Source: Rheinheimera pacifica | GTDB lineage: Bacteria > Pseudomonadota > Gammaproteobacteria > Enterobacterales > Alteromonadaceae | Direction of reading: 5' to 3' | Assembly: GCF_900108485.1 (NCBI RefSeq) | Contig: NZ_FNXF01000004.1 | Span: 124,001-188,000 of the forward strand | Length of the DNA stretch: 64,000 nt | In this document: in pieces, positions 48,908 to 58,499 of the stretch | How the letters are laid out: each line of letters opens with the position of its first letter | Position numbering within the stretch: position 1 is the first letter of the stretch | The notes under the pieces: model-generated | The model's input: the letters and a program-made list of their open reading frames with translations, nothing else | What the model was told of the DNA's origin: nothing | Database searches by the model: none | Translations under genes and position numbers: made by a program

Positions 48908-49294
48908 ATGAGCTCAATTCCTAACACATTGAAATACGCCAGCAGCCACGAGTGGGCGCGCGACGAAGGCAACGGTATCTACACTGTAGGTATTACTGAG
49001 CATGCCCAGGGCCTGCTGGGTGATATGGTGTTTGTTGAATTACCAGACGTAGGCGATGCCGTAACTCAGGGCGATGACTGCGCCGTAGCCGAGTCAGTAA
49101 AAGCTGCCTCTGATATTTATGCGCCGCTGTCAGGTGAAATTGTTGAAGTAAACGAAGCACTGGCCGACTCACCAGAGCTGGTAAACAGCAGCCCGTACGA
49201 AGATGGCTGGATGTTTAAAATTAAAGTGTCTGATACCGCTGAACTGTCAGCACTGTTAGACGCTGCCGGCTACAAAAACTCTATCGACGAGTAA
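48908..49294 (+). CDS. gcvH: Glycine cleavage system H protein
   Basis: Lipoyl carrier that shuttles the aminomethyl group between GcvP, GcvT and GcvL. The lipoylated lysine is K65 in [10 protein letters not shown]. 128 aa. I start at ATG 48908 (AAGGA upstream), which gives the family N-terminus; the longer frame is not needed. A large hairpin separates it from gcvP. Confidence 0.97.
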   Translation: MSSIPNTLKYASSHEWARDEGNGIYTVGITEHAQGLLGDMVFVELPDVGDAVTQGDDCAVAESVKAASDIYAPLSGEIVEVNEALADSPELVNSSPYEDGWMFKIKVSDTAELSALLDAAGYKNSIDE

Positions 49295-49313
49295 GCCAAC
49301 TTAGCAAATCCGT

Positions 49314-49360
49314 TTAAGCCCCGTGCCCGTAGTAGTTACCTGTTAAGCCACGGGGCTTAA
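49314..49360 (+). terminator. Hairpin between gcvH and gcvP
   Basis: TTAAGCCCCGTG (49314-49325) and its perfect complement (49349-49360) enclose a 23-base loop, followed by CTTTTAG. The loop ends in TTAAGC, overlapping in sequence with the left arm, so an alternative register is possible. It may act as a partial terminator or a processing site that lowers gcvP relative to gcvTH. Confidence 0.6.
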
Positions 49361-49399
49361 CTTTTAGTAGCAACAAAACCTTACCAGGACATTCAAGGC

Positions 49400-52291
49400 A
49401 TGACCAACTCCGCTGTGAAAACCCTGTCGCAACTTGCGAACCACGACGAATTTATTCAGCGCCATATCGGCCCGGACGCGGCAGAAACCGCTGCCATGCT
49501 AAGTGAGCTGGGTGTAGACAGCATTGAAGCGCTGATTGCCCAAACGGTACCGGCGGATATCCGCCTGACGACGCCACTGGCCACCGGCCCGGCGCGCACT
49601 GAAGCCGATGCGTTAGCTGTATTAAAGCAAGCTGCGGCAAAGAACAAAATGTTCAAATCTTACATTGGTATGGGTTATCACCCAACGTTAACGCCGAATG
49701 TGATCCTGCGTAATGTGCTGGAAAACCCGGGCTGGTACACGGCTTACACGCCATACCAGCCGGAAATTGCCCAGGGCCGGTTAGAATCGCTGTTAAACTT
49801 CCAGCAATTAACGCTGGATTTAACCGGTATGGAGCTGGCCAGCGCCTCGTTGCTGGACGAAGCTACCGCCGCCGCTGAAGCTATGGCTTTGGCCAAGCGC
49901 GTAACCAAGAGCAAGTCTAACCTGTACTTTATTAGCGATGATGTGCACCCGCAAACTATCGACGTAGTTAAAACCCGCGCCGAAATGTTCGGTTTTGACA
50001 TCCTGGTAGGCAAAGCGGCCGATGCTGCTGCGCACGACGTATTCGGTGCCTTAATTCAATACCCAACCACTAACGGCGATATCCGTAACGACAGCGAATT
50101 AATTGCGCAGTTACAGGCGAAAAAAGCCATTGTCGCTGTGGCTACCGATCCTATGGCACTGATGCTGTTAAAAGCGCCGGGCCAGTTAGGTGCAGACGTG
50201 GTATTGGGCAGCGCCCAGCGTTTTGGTGTGCCTATGGCCTACGGTGGCCCGCACGCCGCGTTTTTTGCTACCCGTGATGCGTACAAACGCTCTATGCCGG
50301 GCCGTATTATCGGTGTGTCGAAAGACCGTCGCGGTAATCAGGCACTGCGTATGGCGATGCAAACGCGCGAGCAACATATCCGCCGCGAAAAAGCTAACTC
50401 GAACATCTGTACTGCCCAGGTGTTGCTGGCCAATATGGCCTCATTCTACGCGGTATACCACGGCCCACAGGGGCTGAAAAATATCGCGCAGCGTATTCAC
50501 CGCAATGCCGATATTTTCGCTGCCGGCTTACAAGCCAAAGACGTGGCATTAGTAAATAGCCACTGGTTTGACACCATCACCTTTAAAGTAAGCGATCGTG
50601 CTGCAGTAGTTAGCCGTGCTTTAGCGGCCGGTGTTAACCTGCGTACCGACGTTGCTGATTCTTTAGCGGTAAGCTTCCATGAAGCGACCAACAGCAGCGA
50701 CATCGCAGAGCTGTTTGATATCGTACTGGGCACAGGCCACGGTTTAAACGTAGACACGCTGGACAGCGCTATTGTTAAAGACGGTAGCAAGTCAATTCCG
50801 GCCGATTTAGTGCGTAACGACAGCGTGCTGGGCCACCCGGTATTTAACCAGTATCACAGCGAAACTGAGATGCTGCGTTATATCAAAAAGCTGGAAAACA
50901 AAGACTTATCGCTGAATCACTCGATGATTTCGCTTGGCTCATGCACCATGAAGCTAAACGCCACCGCCGAGATGATCCCGGTAACCTGGCCTGAGTTTGG
51001 CTCGTTGCACCCGTTTGTGCCACGCGACCAGGCCGAAGGCTATTACGAGATGATTAACCAACTGGGCGACTGGCTGGTAAACATTACCGGTTACGACAAT
51101 ATCTCTATGCAGCCAAACTCCGGTGCCCAGGGTGAGTACGCCGGTATGGTGGCTATTCGTAAGTACCACGAAAGCCGCGGCGAAGGCCATCGTAATATAT
51201 GTTTAATTCCGGTATCGGCGCACGGTACTAACCCGGCCACTGCCGCCATGACCAGCTACGACGTAGTACTGGTAGAGTGTGACAAGCGCGGCAATATCGA
51301 CATGAACGATTTAAAAGCCAAAGCCGCCGAAGTAGGCGACCGCTTAGCCGCCATTATGGTTACCTATCCATCTACGCACGGTGTATTTGAAGAGAGTATC
51401 CGTGAGCTGTGCGACGTTATTCACAGCTACGGCGGTCAGGTGTATATGGACGGCGCCAATATGAATGCTCAGGTAGGCTTAACCGCACCTGGCTTTATCG
51501 GCTCAGACGTATCGCACTTAAACCTGCACAAAACTTTCTGTATTCCACACGGCGGTGGCGGCCCGGGCATGGGTCCTATTGGCGTAAAAAGCCATTTAGC
51601 GCCATTCCTGCCTAACCATGCAGTGGTAAGCATTGATGGCACCGGTAGTAACAACGGAGCGGTATCAGCCGCACCGTTCGGTAGCGCTGGTATATTGCCA
51701 ATCAGCTGGATGTACATTGCCATGATGGGCGGCGAGGGCTTAAAACAAGCCACGCAATACGCCATCCTGAACGCAAACTACATGGCGAAAAAACTCGACC
51801 CGTTATTCCCGGTACTGTACCGCGGTACTAACGGCCGTGTGGCTCACGAGTGTATTATCGACATTCGTCCGCTTAAAGAAGCCAGCGGCATTACCGAGAT
51901 GGATATTGCCAAGCGTTTAATGGACTTTGGCTACCACTCACCAACGATGAGCTTCCCGGTAGCCGGCACGCTGATGATTGAACCAACCGAATCAGAAAGC
52001 AAAGCCGAGCTGGATAAGTTTATTGAAGCGATGAGCACCATCCGTAGCGAAATTGCCAAGGTAGAAGCCGGCGAGTGGACAGTGGACAACAACCCTCTGG
52101 CCTATGCACCGCATACCATGCAAGACATTTTCGACCCGGCATGGGACCGAGCCTACGAGCGCCAATACGCCGCCTTCCCGGTAGCCTTTGTAGCAGAGAA
52201 CAAGTTCTGGCCAACGGTTACCCGTATCGACGACGTATACGGCGACCGCAACCTGATCTGCTCCTGCCCAAGCCCGGAAGCGTATCGGTAA
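49400..52291 (+). CDS. gcvP: Glycine dehydrogenase (decarboxylating), P protein
   Basis: PLP enzyme that decarboxylates glycine and loads the aminomethyl group on GcvH. One long 963-aa chain, so it is the fused homodimeric type. The PLP lysine is K711 in [17 protein letters not shown]. The N-terminal half has [12 protein letters not shown] and [13 protein letters not shown], as in E. coli GcvP (957 aa). A strong terminator follows. Confidence 0.98.
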   Translation: MTNSAVKTLSQLANHDEFIQRHIGPDAAETAAMLSELGVDSIEALIAQTVPADIRLTTPLATGPARTEADALAVLKQAAAKNKMFKSYIGMGYHPTLTPNVILRNVLENPGWYTAYTPYQPEIAQGRLESLLNFQQLTLDLTGMELASASLLDEATAAAEAMALAKRVTKSKSNLYFISDDVHPQTIDVVKTRAEMFGFDILVGKAADAAAHDVFGALIQYPTTNGDIRNDSELIAQLQAKKAIVAVATDPMALMLLKAPGQLGADVVLGSAQRFGVPMAYGGPHAAFFATRDAYKRSMPGRIIGVSKDRRGNQALRMAMQTREQHIRREKANSNICTAQVLLANMASFYAVYHGPQGLKNIAQRIHRNADIFAAGLQAKDVALVNSHWFDTITFKVSDRAAVVSRALAAGVNLRTDVADSLAVSFHEATNSSDIAELFDIVLGTGHGLNVDTLDSAIVKDGSKSIPADLVRNDSVLGHPVFNQYHSETEMLRYIKKLENKDLSLNHSMISLGSCTMKLNATAEMIPVTWPEFGSLHPFVPRDQAEGYYEMINQLGDWLVNITGYDNISMQPNSGAQGEYAGMVAIRKYHESRGEGHRNICLIPVSAHGTNPATAAMTSYDVVLVECDKRGNIDMNDLKAKAAEVGDRLAAIMVTYPSTHGVFEESIRELCDVIHSYGGQVYMDGANMNAQVGLTAPGFIGSDVSHLNLHKTFCIPHGGGGPGMGPIGVKSHLAPFLPNHAVVSIDGTGSNNGAVSAAPFGSAGILPISWMYIAMMGGEGLKQATQYAILNANYMAKKLDPLFPVLYRGTNGRVAHECIIDIRPLKEASGITEMDIAKRLMDFGYHSPTMSFPVAGTLMIEPTESESKAELDKFIEAMSTIRSEIAKVEAGEWTVDNNPLAYAPHTMQDIFDPAWDRAYERQYAAFPVAFVAENKFWPTVTRIDDVYGDRNLICSCPSPEAYR

Positions 52292-52321
52292 GCGTTTAGT
52301 GTTTTGCAGTAATAACTGAAA

Positions 52322-52350
52322 GCCCCGGCCAGCGTGCCGGGGTTTTTTTA
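52322..52350 (+). terminator. gcvP terminator
   Basis: GCCCCGGC, loop CAGCGT, GCCGGGG, then seven T. It is 31 bases after the gcvP stop. Confidence 0.93.
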
Positions 52351-52388
52351 TCAGCTAAGACCGGCTGGTTTGTGTATAAAAGACAAGT

Positions 52389-52417
52389 TTGCAGTTTATC
52401 GATTATCGATATATGAT
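52389..52417 (+). promoter_or_regulatory. higBA promoter and operator
   Basis: TTGCAG (-35, 52389-52394), 17-base spacer and TATGAT (-10, 52412-52417). The spacer contains a perfect 15-base palindrome (TATCGAT-T-ATCGATA, 52397-52411). That is exactly where a HigA dimer would block polymerase, so autorepression is strongly suggested. The predicted start of transcription (about 52424) coincides with the higB ATG. Confidence 0.8.
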
Positions 52418-52422
52418 TGGTT

Positions 52423-52701
52423 ATGATCAAAAGTTTTAAATGTGCGGATACACAACAACTGTTTGAAACCGGCAAATCCAGCCGGTGGTCCGCTATTGTA
52501 AAAGTTGCCACGCGCAAGTTGACTCAGTTAGAAGCCGCAACAACATTAGAGTTTTTGCGTAGCCCACCCGGAAACAGGCTGGAGCCTTTAAAGGGTAACC
52601 GTGCGGGGCAGTATAGTATTCGCATTAACGAGCAATGGCGGTTGTGTTTCCGCTGGCATGACGGTAATGCATGGGACCTTGAAATTGTCGATTATCACTA
52701 A
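52423..52701 (+). CDS. higB: HigB-type toxin (RelE/ParE fold)
   Basis: Type II toxin that probably cleaves mRNA on the ribosome. 92 aa, beginning MIKSFKCADTQQLFETG, with the basic core LEPLKGNR and the C-terminal RINEQWRLCFRW typical of HigB/RelE toxins. The toxin gene comes before the antitoxin, as in higBA loci. The ATG at 52423 has almost no leader before it, so translation may be leaderless. Confidence 0.92.
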   Translation: MIKSFKCADTQQLFETGKSSRWSAIVKVATRKLTQLEAATTLEFLRSPPGNRLEPLKGNRAGQYSIRINEQWRLCFRWHDGNAWDLEIVDYH

Positions 52702-52711
52702 CGGGGGAGTT

Positions 52712-53011
52712 ATGTTTAAAAACGGCATGCGCGCAGTACACCCTGGTGAAGTATTGCGTGAAGATTATTTGTTACCACTAAATATGAGTGCCAATGCCTT
52801 AGCACAGGCGCTTCGGGTAACACCGGCACGGATCAACGAAATAGTGCGTGAAAAACGCGGTGTTACTGCCGACACGGCACTTCGGCTGGCTCGCTATTTT
52901 GGCGGCGATGCCCAAAGCTGGCTTAATCTGCAGGCGATATACGACCTTAAACTGGCCGAGCAACTAAGTGGTGAGCAAATCAGTAAAGATATTTCACCCC
53001 ATGCAGCTTGA
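52712..53011 (+). CDS. higA: HigA-type antitoxin with XRE HTH domain
   Basis: Neutralises HigB and represses the locus. 99 aa. The N-terminus MRAVHPGEVLRED and the helix-turn-helix (about 25-60; ANALAQALRVTPARINEIVREKRG) fit the HigA family. A GGGGGAG ribosome site precedes ATG 52712. It starts 10 bases after the toxin stop, hence one transcript. Confidence 0.93.
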   Translation: MFKNGMRAVHPGEVLREDYLLPLNMSANALAQALRVTPARINEIVREKRGVTADTALRLARYFGGDAQSWLNLQAIYDLKLAEQLSGEQISKDISPHAA

Positions 53012-53113
53012 ACGTAAACATAGCTATTCCAGACAGCGTTTGATCTTGTCGCTAAATAGCAGTTATCTTGAGTTCACTATGTACAATAATCAGTAGGGGA
53101 ATGTTGTTGGAGG

Positions 53114-53806
53114 ATGTTACTGGCTGCAATATCGATAATATTGACCCCATCGATCGAGTATAATGCTTTGAAATTGAAATTATTTTTATTCTGTTTTACT
53201 GCTGGACTCTGTATCTGGATAGTTTTTTTCCCTCGCCATGACTATCTTGCCATCGTCTCGGGCATGCTCTTTTTCCCGTCTGCTGTTTTGCTAAGTCTTT
53301 TTATACCGAAGCTTTTTGTTCTCAAAGATGTAAAGTTAGTTGATCGAAGAAGTAATTTGGCTCTTCCGTCTTTTTTCGTGATCTCGTGCGTTGCGCTGCG
53401 TGTTTTGACTGACATGGAGATAACAAACTATGGGCTGTTTACTCTACTCCTTGTTCCCGCTACTACCCTTGTATTCATTGTTGTTTGGGTGCTGCCACAT
53501 AAAATGGATACTGAAGCTATTGCTATAACAGCTATTTGCTATTCAATAGCATTTGTTCCGTTGTTAAATGAACTTGGACCAGCGAAAATGGAGGCCATCA
53601 CTTCAGGACCGTTAGTAAGAAAATATCACAGTACTAGCAGACCTCCGGGACGTTATTTAGTGATGCAAGATAGAAAGGAAAAGCTACAAATCCGAGTAGG
53701 TAAGTATACATATGAGGGCTATAAAAAAGGTGATCTGGTTTGTATCAAAGTTCGTGTTGGTTGGCTCGGGCTTGAGTCTTTATCTCTGGTTCGTTGTCCA
53801 CCTTAA
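53114..53806 (+). CDS. Hypothetical multi-span membrane protein
   Basis: Up to 230 aa. Four to six hydrophobic segments occupy residues about 20-150. A soluble C-terminal part (about 150-230) contains SRPPGRYLVMQDRKEKLQIRV and a Gly/Val/Cys-rich end. I do not recognise a family. Base composition is clearly lower in GC than the surrounding core genes and codon use is mixed, which points to horizontal transfer with the higBA pair. GGAGG lies directly against the ATG, too close for a normal ribosome site, so a start further downstream is possible. It ends in a good terminator. Confidence 0.55.
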   Translation: MLLAAISIILTPSIEYNALKLKLFLFCFTAGLCIWIVFFPRHDYLAIVSGMLFFPSAVLLSLFIPKLFVLKDVKLVDRRSNLALPSFFVISCVALRVLTDMEITNYGLFTLLLVPATTLVFIVVWVLPHKMDTEAIAITAICYSIAFVPLLNELGPAKMEAITSGPLVRKYHSTSRPPGRYLVMQDRKEKLQIRVGKYTYEGYKKGDLVCIKVRVGWLGLESLSLVRCPP

Positions 53807-53838
53807 TAGCTCAATTCTCAAGTCACTGAAACGGGTGA

Positions 53839-53870
53839 AATAATATCTAAGTCATTAGAGATTATTTTTT
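53839..53870 (+). terminator. Terminator of the hypothetical membrane protein gene
   Basis: AATAATATCTAA, loop GTCA, TTAGAGATTATT (one mismatch), then TTTT. It lies 33 bases after the stop. Confidence 0.75.
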
Positions 53871-54088
53871 ATTTTACTGTTGCTCTAATGATTCCAACAA
53901 AGCTGCTGGTGCAGCAATGAGCCAAAAGCTGATATGTAACTTAATTTTGTTATTTCCTTGAAATTACAAGGTAACAGGAGGCTACTTGTCCATGATTCGT
54001 TAACAAATTATATTGGAACCGCTCACATGGCACGATAAAGCTCCCACGACAGAAAGCTTTCAGTCACACAATTAAAAAGGATAAAGAA

Positions 54089-54586
54089 ATGAGATATTTT
54101 GTTTTAGTGATTTTGACAGTGTTCTCTATCAATGTTCAAGCTGATAGAAATGCAAAGCAAGAACAATTGGAAGAGTTTGTTCAAATAATGAATATGGATT
54201 CAGTTGTAGATACTATGTACTCCCAAATGGAAGTAGTTATGCAGAATATGTCTACTCAAATGGGAGTGCAACCGTCGGAGCAACCAATATACGATGAGTA
54301 TTTCAGCAAAATGACTAATATCATGCGTGAAACTATGAGCTGGGAACAAATGAAGCCGATGGTCATTGATATTTACGATCGTAATTTTACTGAAAAAGAG
54401 GTGTCCGATATGCTCAAGTTCTATCGCACCGATACAGGTAAGGCAATAATTAAAAAACTGCCAGTAGTTACGCAGGAGTCTATGCAAATGTCCCAGGCTA
54501 TGATGCAGCAAACAATTTCAGAAATTCAGGTAATGGCAAAACAACTTGCTGCAGATTTGAAAAAAGCCAGAGAAAAAAGTGAGTAA
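54089..54586 (+). CDS. Exported DUF2059 family protein
   Basis: A signal peptide (FVLVILTVFSINVQA) followed by an all-helical acidic and Met/Gln-rich protein. The DUF2059 motif EVSDMLKFYRTDTGKAIIKKLP is at about residues 108-130. 165 aa; function unknown. An AAGGATAAAG ribosome site precedes the ATG. It is lower in GC than its neighbours. Confidence 0.85.
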   Translation: MRYFVLVILTVFSINVQADRNAKQEQLEEFVQIMNMDSVVDTMYSQMEVVMQNMSTQMGVQPSEQPIYDEYFSKMTNIMRETMSWEQMKPMVIDIYDRNFTEKEVSDMLKFYRTDTGKAIIKKLPVVTQESMQMSQAMMQQTISEIQVMAKQLAADLKKAREKSE

Positions 54587-54688
54587 ACATAACCGTAGCT
54601 GATCAAAAAGGGCAGTTTCATTGGTACGCAGCTGAATTGCTTTTACCGGAATATCAATGAACCTGCCCATATCGATTCTGCGGTATAT

Positions 54689-55411
54689 CTAATCCTTCGC
54701 CGTTACTGCTAAGTGATTAAATTGCTCCAGAAACCCTGAATTTCTGGCTAAGTAAGCCTTCGAGAAATAACAACTGAATGGCTGACTCGATTGGGTTGTG
54801 TGATGCACCAGGCTCCTGTCTATACCCGCTTCGGTTAGGGCATGCCAAAATACGTCCGCAGACAAGAATACCGCATCCAGTCGTTTGTTTGTCAGCATCA
54901 TGATCAGAGTTGAAGCCTCGCTGGTTTTAGCTGCTATCAGGTAGTCATTGTCCAGCAACCACTGATAGGTATTGGTATTTAAACGCGTACCTATTTTTGC
55001 CTGAGTACGAAAATGAGGGTTTGCTGGCGAGAGGGGGCTGTCATGCATATAAAACCAGGTCCAGTTGTTGTACATTACTGCGGCGCTCATTACCCCTACC
55101 TGGTCTCTGGCCTGATTTTGCGTTGCCAGAAAGAAACCGTCTACCAGCCCTTTCTGCATTAAATCCGTTGCTACACCATGATTGGCCACTACCCTGAACT
55201 GGTATTCAAGCCCCATAGACTCAAGTAACTGTTTTACCTTTGCAGTACCGCTGCCGGTTAATTGCTGTTGTTCATCAATGTAGCTGTAAGGAGGGAAAAC
55301 AGGGACTGCAAGCACAAGTTTTTCATAGGCAAAAATTGTCTTGGTATTTAATGCTGCCCCAATGCACAGTAACAAAAAAGGCAGCCGTGTGAACCAGGTT
55401 GAATGTCTCAT
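54689..55411 (-). CDS. Periplasmic solute-binding-like protein (SBP_bac_3 family)
   Basis: Starts at ATG 55409-55411 with a signal peptide (LPFLLLCIGAALNTKTIFA). The mature part looks like a family-3 solute-binding protein: LVLAVPVFPPYSYIDEQQQ at the N-terminus, then a two-lobe fold. 240 aa. It has no adjacent ABC permease or ATPase, so it may be an orphan receptor or the sensory-type protein often seen in this family. The TTG-start frame upstream adds 19 codons but does not read as a signal peptide. Confidence 0.75.
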   Translation of the reverse strand: MRHSTWFTRLPFLLLCIGAALNTKTIFAYEKLVLAVPVFPPYSYIDEQQQLTGSGTAKVKQLLESMGLEYQFRVVANHGVATDLMQKGLVDGFFLATQNQARDQVGVMSAAVMYNNWTWFYMHDSPLSPANPHFRTQAKIGTRLNTNTYQWLLDNDYLIAAKTSEASTLIMMLTNKRLDAVFLSADVFWHALTEAGIDRSLVHHTTQSSQPFSCYFSKAYLARNSGFLEQFNHLAVTAKD

Positions 55412-55597
55412 AGGATTATTAACTTCCGGACGACATTGTACTGAGTCTGTCTGTGGGATTGGTATCAAACCATAGGCAGAGAATTCTCCTTATTCTTACA
55501 CTTTGTAGTGTGGCACACTAAGGTTAATATTTCTAATTCTGCATGGGCTCAAGGCAAGGCGTATGCAAGGCTAACCAACTGCCAGCTTACACGCCCG

Positions 55598-56056
55598 TTA
55601 TTGCGCCTTCGCGCTATAGGCATCTGTTCCCCACAGCGGCACGGTCGATAAGCTGTGCTTAAAGCTGCCGGAGGTTTCTTTGGTGGAGTAGGACAGATAC
55701 ATCAGGGTTTGGTTTTCAGCGTCGAAAATACGGCGGATCTTCATGGTTTTAAAGAAGATACTTTTTGATTTGGTAAACAGCACCTCACCGTTTTTACTCT
55801 TATCTATTTTGGCAATCATATCGGCTGTGATGGGGCCGGTCTGGCGACAGGCGATAGAGCTGTCAGACGGGTCGGACAAGTTCAGGTTGGCTTCGATACT
55901 GGATACATGACAAGTAACGCCTGTTACCACCGGGTCGACAAGGGCATCAAGCTTAATATCTTTGGTGGTAAACAGGCCCAGTGATACGTCGCCCACTTCA
56001 TTTTTGTTACAACCTGCCAGCATCAGCAGCAGTAATACACAGTAAACAGCGCGCAT
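55598..56056 (-). CDS. creA: CreA family lipoprotein
   Basis: 152 aa with lipobox LAGC at about residues 13-16. The CreA core is clear: GVTCHVSSIEANLNLSDPSD, ISC-like IACRQTGPI, KSKSIFFKTMKIRRIFDA and YLSYSTKE. Two Cys residues could form a disulfide. The function is unknown. In E. coli creA precedes the CreBC two-component pair, which is not present here. The E. coli protein is exported but not lipidated. Confidence 0.9.
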   Translation of the reverse strand: MRAVYCVLLLLMLAGCNKNEVGDVSLGLFTTKDIKLDALVDPVVTGVTCHVSSIEANLNLSDPSDSSIACRQTGPITADMIAKIDKSKNGEVLFTKSKSIFFKTMKIRRIFDAENQTLMYLSYSTKETSGSFKHSLSTVPLWGTDAYSAKAQ

Positions 56057-56277
56057 GGTGGGGCTCCTTGAGTTTAAGTCTGGCTGTACTTAATTATTTC
56101 AACACTTTGATTATGTCGATACTGGCACGTAAACCGCTGGAAAAAAAGCCAAACCATAGCAAAGCGGGCTTTATTTTCTATGTTGAGTTGTTTATTGTCA
56201 GGCCCAGGACAGGGTAGTTAAATTTACGCAGCAAAGCACTGATAAGACCCGGATATCTGCACCAATAAAGGTAAGTA

Positions 56278-56589
56278 ATGAAAATAATCCGCAGTAAAGA
56301 TTTTACCGCCAGCCGCGCCTGGGGCGCGCTGGATATTGCCAATATGAACGGCATTACTACCCGGCTGCACTGGACCAATCAGCCGTATAAGTGGCATATC
56401 AATAACGGTGAAGAAGTGTTTGTGGTACTGGACGGTGCTGTGGATATGCATTACCGCGAAGCTGGCACAGAGCAGGTTAGCCGGTTAGAGGCCGGTGATA
56501 TTTTTTACGCCGGTATCGGCTGCGAGCATGTTGCGCATCCGGTAGGTGAAGCACGCATTTTAGTGGTAGAAACGGCCGGTAGTGTTTAG
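56278..56589 (+). CDS. Small cupin-fold protein
   Basis: 103 aa, single cupin domain. Motif 1 resembles W-H-x-(n)-EEVFVVLDGAVDM (residues about 38-59), motif 2 is the GDIFYAGIGCEHVAHP segment (about 73-90), with His/Glu metal-ligand candidates. The ligand or reaction is unknown. An AAAGG ribosome site lies upstream. Confidence 0.85.
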   Translation: MKIIRSKDFTASRAWGALDIANMNGITTRLHWTNQPYKWHINNGEEVFVVLDGAVDMHYREAGTEQVSRLEAGDIFYAGIGCEHVAHPVGEARILVVETAGSV

Positions 56590-56784
56590 TTAGTCATTTT
56601 CTTTAACATCAGCACTGCATACATTACGCTTAGTGCTGCTCTTGCTGCACTAATGTTGTTGTTGCTTACTGCTTAGATTTTGCTGCCAAACAGCAGATAG
56701 TGGCAGTTATCTTTGGTTTATCCATGTACAATGCGCGGTTTATTAGCGCGTTCAGCTTTTGAGTGCACACCTGTAGGAATTTTG

Positions 56785-57090
56785 ATGAAAAAAACATTCG
56801 CTTTAACTCACTCTAAGCTGAATACGGCCCGTTTAACCGATGCCATTAAGTACGAGATTAAAAAGTATCTGGCCAGAGAGCGCCGTAAAGCGCTGCCTGA
56901 CGGTATGAACTACTGGACGTTCGATTGCCGCTTTGGCGCCTCAGAACAGGTAGCAGAGAAGATTTTTACCTCTGAAATCAATAAACATATTGATGCTGCC
57001 GCAGCACAGCAGCTGGCGGAATTCTATGTCGAAATTCTGGCCAGAGCTTGCCAGCATAAGCCACGTTTACATGACGAAGCCGCAGACTGA
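56785..57090 (+). CDS. DUF6172 family protein
   Basis: 101 aa starting MKKTFALTHSKLN at ATG 56785. It is basic, with KYEIKKYLARERRKALP and YWTFDCRFG in the centre, matching a conserved family of unknown function (DUF6172). There is no signal peptide or membrane segment, so it is probably cytosolic. It is separated from the helicase gene by 57 bases. Confidence 0.8.
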   Translation: MKKTFALTHSKLNTARLTDAIKYEIKKYLARERRKALPDGMNYWTFDCRFGASEQVAEKIFTSEINKHIDAAAAQQLAEFYVEILARACQHKPRLHDEAAD

Positions 57091-57147
57091 TTTTTATCAC
57101 CAGCTTCCCCCTTATTTTGACTGTGGCTGTGCTACAGAGGAACTTTT

Positions 57148-58416
57148 ATGCAATTTTCATCGTTAGATTTAGCGCCGGATTTACTGCGCGCGCTGGTTGA
57201 ATGCGGTTACAGTGAGATGACACCGGTACAGGCTCAGGCGATTGTGCCGGCTCGGCGCGGTAAAGATTTACAGGTTACCGCGCAAACCGGTACCGGTAAA
57301 ACCGCCGCCTTTGCTATTCCGCTGCTGCAACGCATGCTGGACACGCCAAAAGCCACAGAGGAACGCCGCCCGCGAGCGCTGGTCCTTACACCAACCCGCG
57401 AATTAGCCGAGCAGTTAGCCAATGCGATAAGTAGCTACGCGCAGTTTTTGCCATTAAGTGTTACGGCATTATACGGTGGCGTAAAAATGGGTGGCCAGGC
57501 AAATAAATTAACCGCCGGCGTTGATATGGTGATAAGCACCCCCGGCCGGTTGTTAGAACATCTGGCCCTGGGTAATGTGATCTTAAGTGACGTGGAATTT
57601 GTGGTGCTGGACGAAGCCGACCGCATGCTGGATATGGGCTTTAGCACCGATGTGCTGAAGTTGCTGCAAATGACAGCCGCTAAACGCCAGACTTTGCTGT
57701 TTTCTGCTACTACCTCACCTGCGGTAAATGAGCTGTCGCACAAAATTTTAAATAATCATCAGCAAATCCGTGTGGCTAAAACCAATAGTGCAGCCGATAC
57801 GGTAAACCATGTGGTGTATCCGGTAGAAGAAAACCGCAAAATTGAATTATTTGAGCAGCTGCTGGCAGAACACAACTGGTTTCAGGTGTTGGTATTTACC
57901 AGCACCAAAGAGCAGGCCGACCAACTGTTAGCCGGCTTGCAACAGCGCAAAATTGACGCCGCAGTATGCCATGGCGATAAAAGCCAGGGCGCGCGCCGCC
58001 GTGCTATTGCTGATTTTAAATCGGCTAAGTTACAGGTGTTAATTGCTACTGAAGTAGCCGCCCGTGGTTTGGATATTCAGGGGCTGGATTATGTTATTAA
58101 CTTTAACCTGCCTTATTTACCGGAAGACTACGTGCACCGTATCGGCCGCACCGGCCGGGCAGGCGCAGCTGGCACGGCTATTTCTTTTGTCAGCCGTGAA
58201 GAAGAGCAAAGCTTAGAGCGTATTCAAAAGCTGATGGGTAGCGCTATTAAGCGTATCGTTAAGCCGGGCTTTGAAGTAAGTAACCGTGGTTCACTGCTAA
58301 AAAGTATCTCACGTAAGGTACTAACCGGGCGTTCTAACAAAGCAACCGAAACCGTGATAGAGCTGGAAAAGTCCCACAAGGCCAAGCCTAAAGCTAAGCC
58401 ACAGCGCGCTAAGTAG
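57148..58416 (+). CDS. DEAD-box ATP-dependent RNA helicase (RhlE-like)
   Basis: Two RecA domains with all family motifs: Q motif (near TPVQAQAI), Walker A AQTGTGKT, PTRELAEQL, DEAD, SAT, and HRIGRTGR. The C-terminal tail (about 370-422) is basic and Lys/Ala-rich, as in RhlE and SrmB types. 422 aa. It may help ribosome assembly or mRNA decay; the exact subfamily cannot be fixed by eye. Confidence 0.92.
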   Translation: MQFSSLDLAPDLLRALVECGYSEMTPVQAQAIVPARRGKDLQVTAQTGTGKTAAFAIPLLQRMLDTPKATEERRPRALVLTPTRELAEQLANAISSYAQFLPLSVTALYGGVKMGGQANKLTAGVDMVISTPGRLLEHLALGNVILSDVEFVVLDEADRMLDMGFSTDVLKLLQMTAAKRQTLLFSATTSPAVNELSHKILNNHQQIRVAKTNSAADTVNHVVYPVEENRKIELFEQLLAEHNWFQVLVFTSTKEQADQLLAGLQQRKIDAAVCHGDKSQGARRRAIADFKSAKLQVLIATEVAARGLDIQGLDYVINFNLPYLPEDYVHRIGRTGRAGAAGTAISFVSREEEQSLERIQKLMGSAIKRIVKPGFEVSNRGSLLKSISRKVLTGRSNKATETVIELEKSHKAKPKAKPQRAK

Positions 58417-58499
58417 CTTAGTCAGGCCATGTTCATAGTTTTGTGCCACGCTTAATGGTGTTTAACGGTATTAAAACTCACATCTTTAAGGAGTAAGTT

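Noticed and set aside
55411-55468. Upstream TTG start for the solute-binding-like protein
   Set aside because: The extra 19 residues do not form a signal peptide start, and the ATG at 55409-55411 leads directly into one.
56113-56217. Small ORF (34 aa) between creA and the cupin gene
   Set aside because: No ribosome site, no recognisable domain and a short length; not enough to call.
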